From: Nitrososphaeraceae archaeon
Lineage (GTDB): Archaea; Thermoproteota; Nitrososphaeria; Nitrososphaerales; Nitrososphaeraceae
Direction: 5' to 3'
Length of the DNA stretch: 5,050 nt
Assembly: GCA_025936955.1 (NCBI GenBank)
Contig: JAICSL010000157.1
Location: forward strand, 1 to 5,050
Shown here: piece by piece, positions 4,795 through 5,050 of the stretch
Position numbering within the stretch: the first letter of the stretch is position 1
How the letters are laid out: each line of letters starts with the position of its first letter
The notes under the pieces: generated by a model
The model's input: the letters and a program-made list of their open reading frames with translations, nothing else
The model's database searches: none
Told to the model about the DNA's origin: nothing
Translations under genes and position numbers: made by a program

Positions 4795-5050
4795 TCAGGT
4801 GCCTTGGGCTATTGGAAATGGCAGGCTGAACACCTCGCCGAAGCTTGATGCGTACACCTCCATCCCATCAACGCTATCTTCTATAGCCGCCCTCCTCCTT
4901 ACGGAAGGCTGTCTTTTCTCGGGAAAGGCTTCCTCCTTAGATGCTTTCAGGAGTTATCCTAAACAGCTTAGCTGCTCAGCGTGCCCTGTCGGACAGCTGA
5001 TAAACCAGAGGCTGCGCTGCCCTGTTCCTCTCGTACTAGGGGCAACTTCC
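4795..5050 (-). rRNA. 23S ribosomal RNA, 3' end (partial)
   Basis: The reverse complement carries the 3'-terminal domain VI of large-subunit rRNA, and the gene continues beyond the right edge. The sarcin-ricin loop sequence AGTACGAGAGGAA is read on the minus strand from 5036 to 5024. It is followed by the conserved GCATCTAAGGAGGAAGCC block (about 4943-4926) and by a GTGTTCAGCC...AATAGCCCAAGGC ending (4834-4801) that corresponds to the end of domain VI. The distance from the sarcin-ricin loop to the assumed end (about 235 nt) agrees with other 23S rRNAs. The exact 3' end is uncertain by about 15 nt because the pairing 5' end is outside the window. No 5S rRNA or tRNA follows before the heme A synthase gene, so 5S appears unlinked on this side, as in many archaea of this group. 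Confidence 0.95.

Overview
The window looks like chromosomal DNA of an AT-rich archaeon. The best guess is an ammonia-oxidising Nitrososphaerota (Thaumarchaeota), perhaps close to Nitrosocosmicus. The clues are indirect: genes start without Shine-Dalgarno sequences but have TATA-like boxes about 25-35 nt upstream, the heme A synthase is of the compact half-size archaeal type, there is a MOFRL-type glycerate kinase, and the 23S rRNA has no 5S gene in the roughly 200 bases after its 3' end. The genus cannot be fixed from this sequence alone.

Layout. (1) 1-576, plus strand: C-terminal part of a glycerate 2-kinase whose start lies outside the window. (2) 804-1229, minus: a small exported protein of unknown function with a clear signal peptide and a C-terminal CxxxxC. 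(3) 1480-2091, plus: a DedA/VTT-family membrane protein, divergent from gene 2 across a 250-nt AT-rich spacer. (4) 2264-3481, minus: a 405-residue hydrophilic protein with a PRC-barrel-like domain between two copies of a charged helical module. (5) 3648-4079, plus: a 143-residue protein carrying a second copy of the same barrel-like domain, divergent from gene 4. (6) 4148-4594, plus: a compact CtaA-type heme A synthase, 68 nt after gene 5 and with its own strong TATA box. (7) About 4795-5050, minus: the 3' end of 23S rRNA, including the sarcin-ricin loop, transcribed towards the heme A synthase gene and followed by oligo-T tracts that look like archaeal terminators.

How the parts fit. Only glycerate kinase, heme A synthase and 23S rRNA have assignable housekeeping roles (central carbon metabolism, haem A supply to a terminal oxidase, translation). 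The most distinctive part is the divergent pair at 2264-4079. Both proteins have the same small beta domain, joined to different low-complexity or helical parts, and they share a 166-nt promoter region that holds two overlapping inverted repeats. This may be a small lineage-specific protein system, but nothing in the sequence reveals its function. I saw no CRISPR array, insertion sequence, integrase or tRNA.
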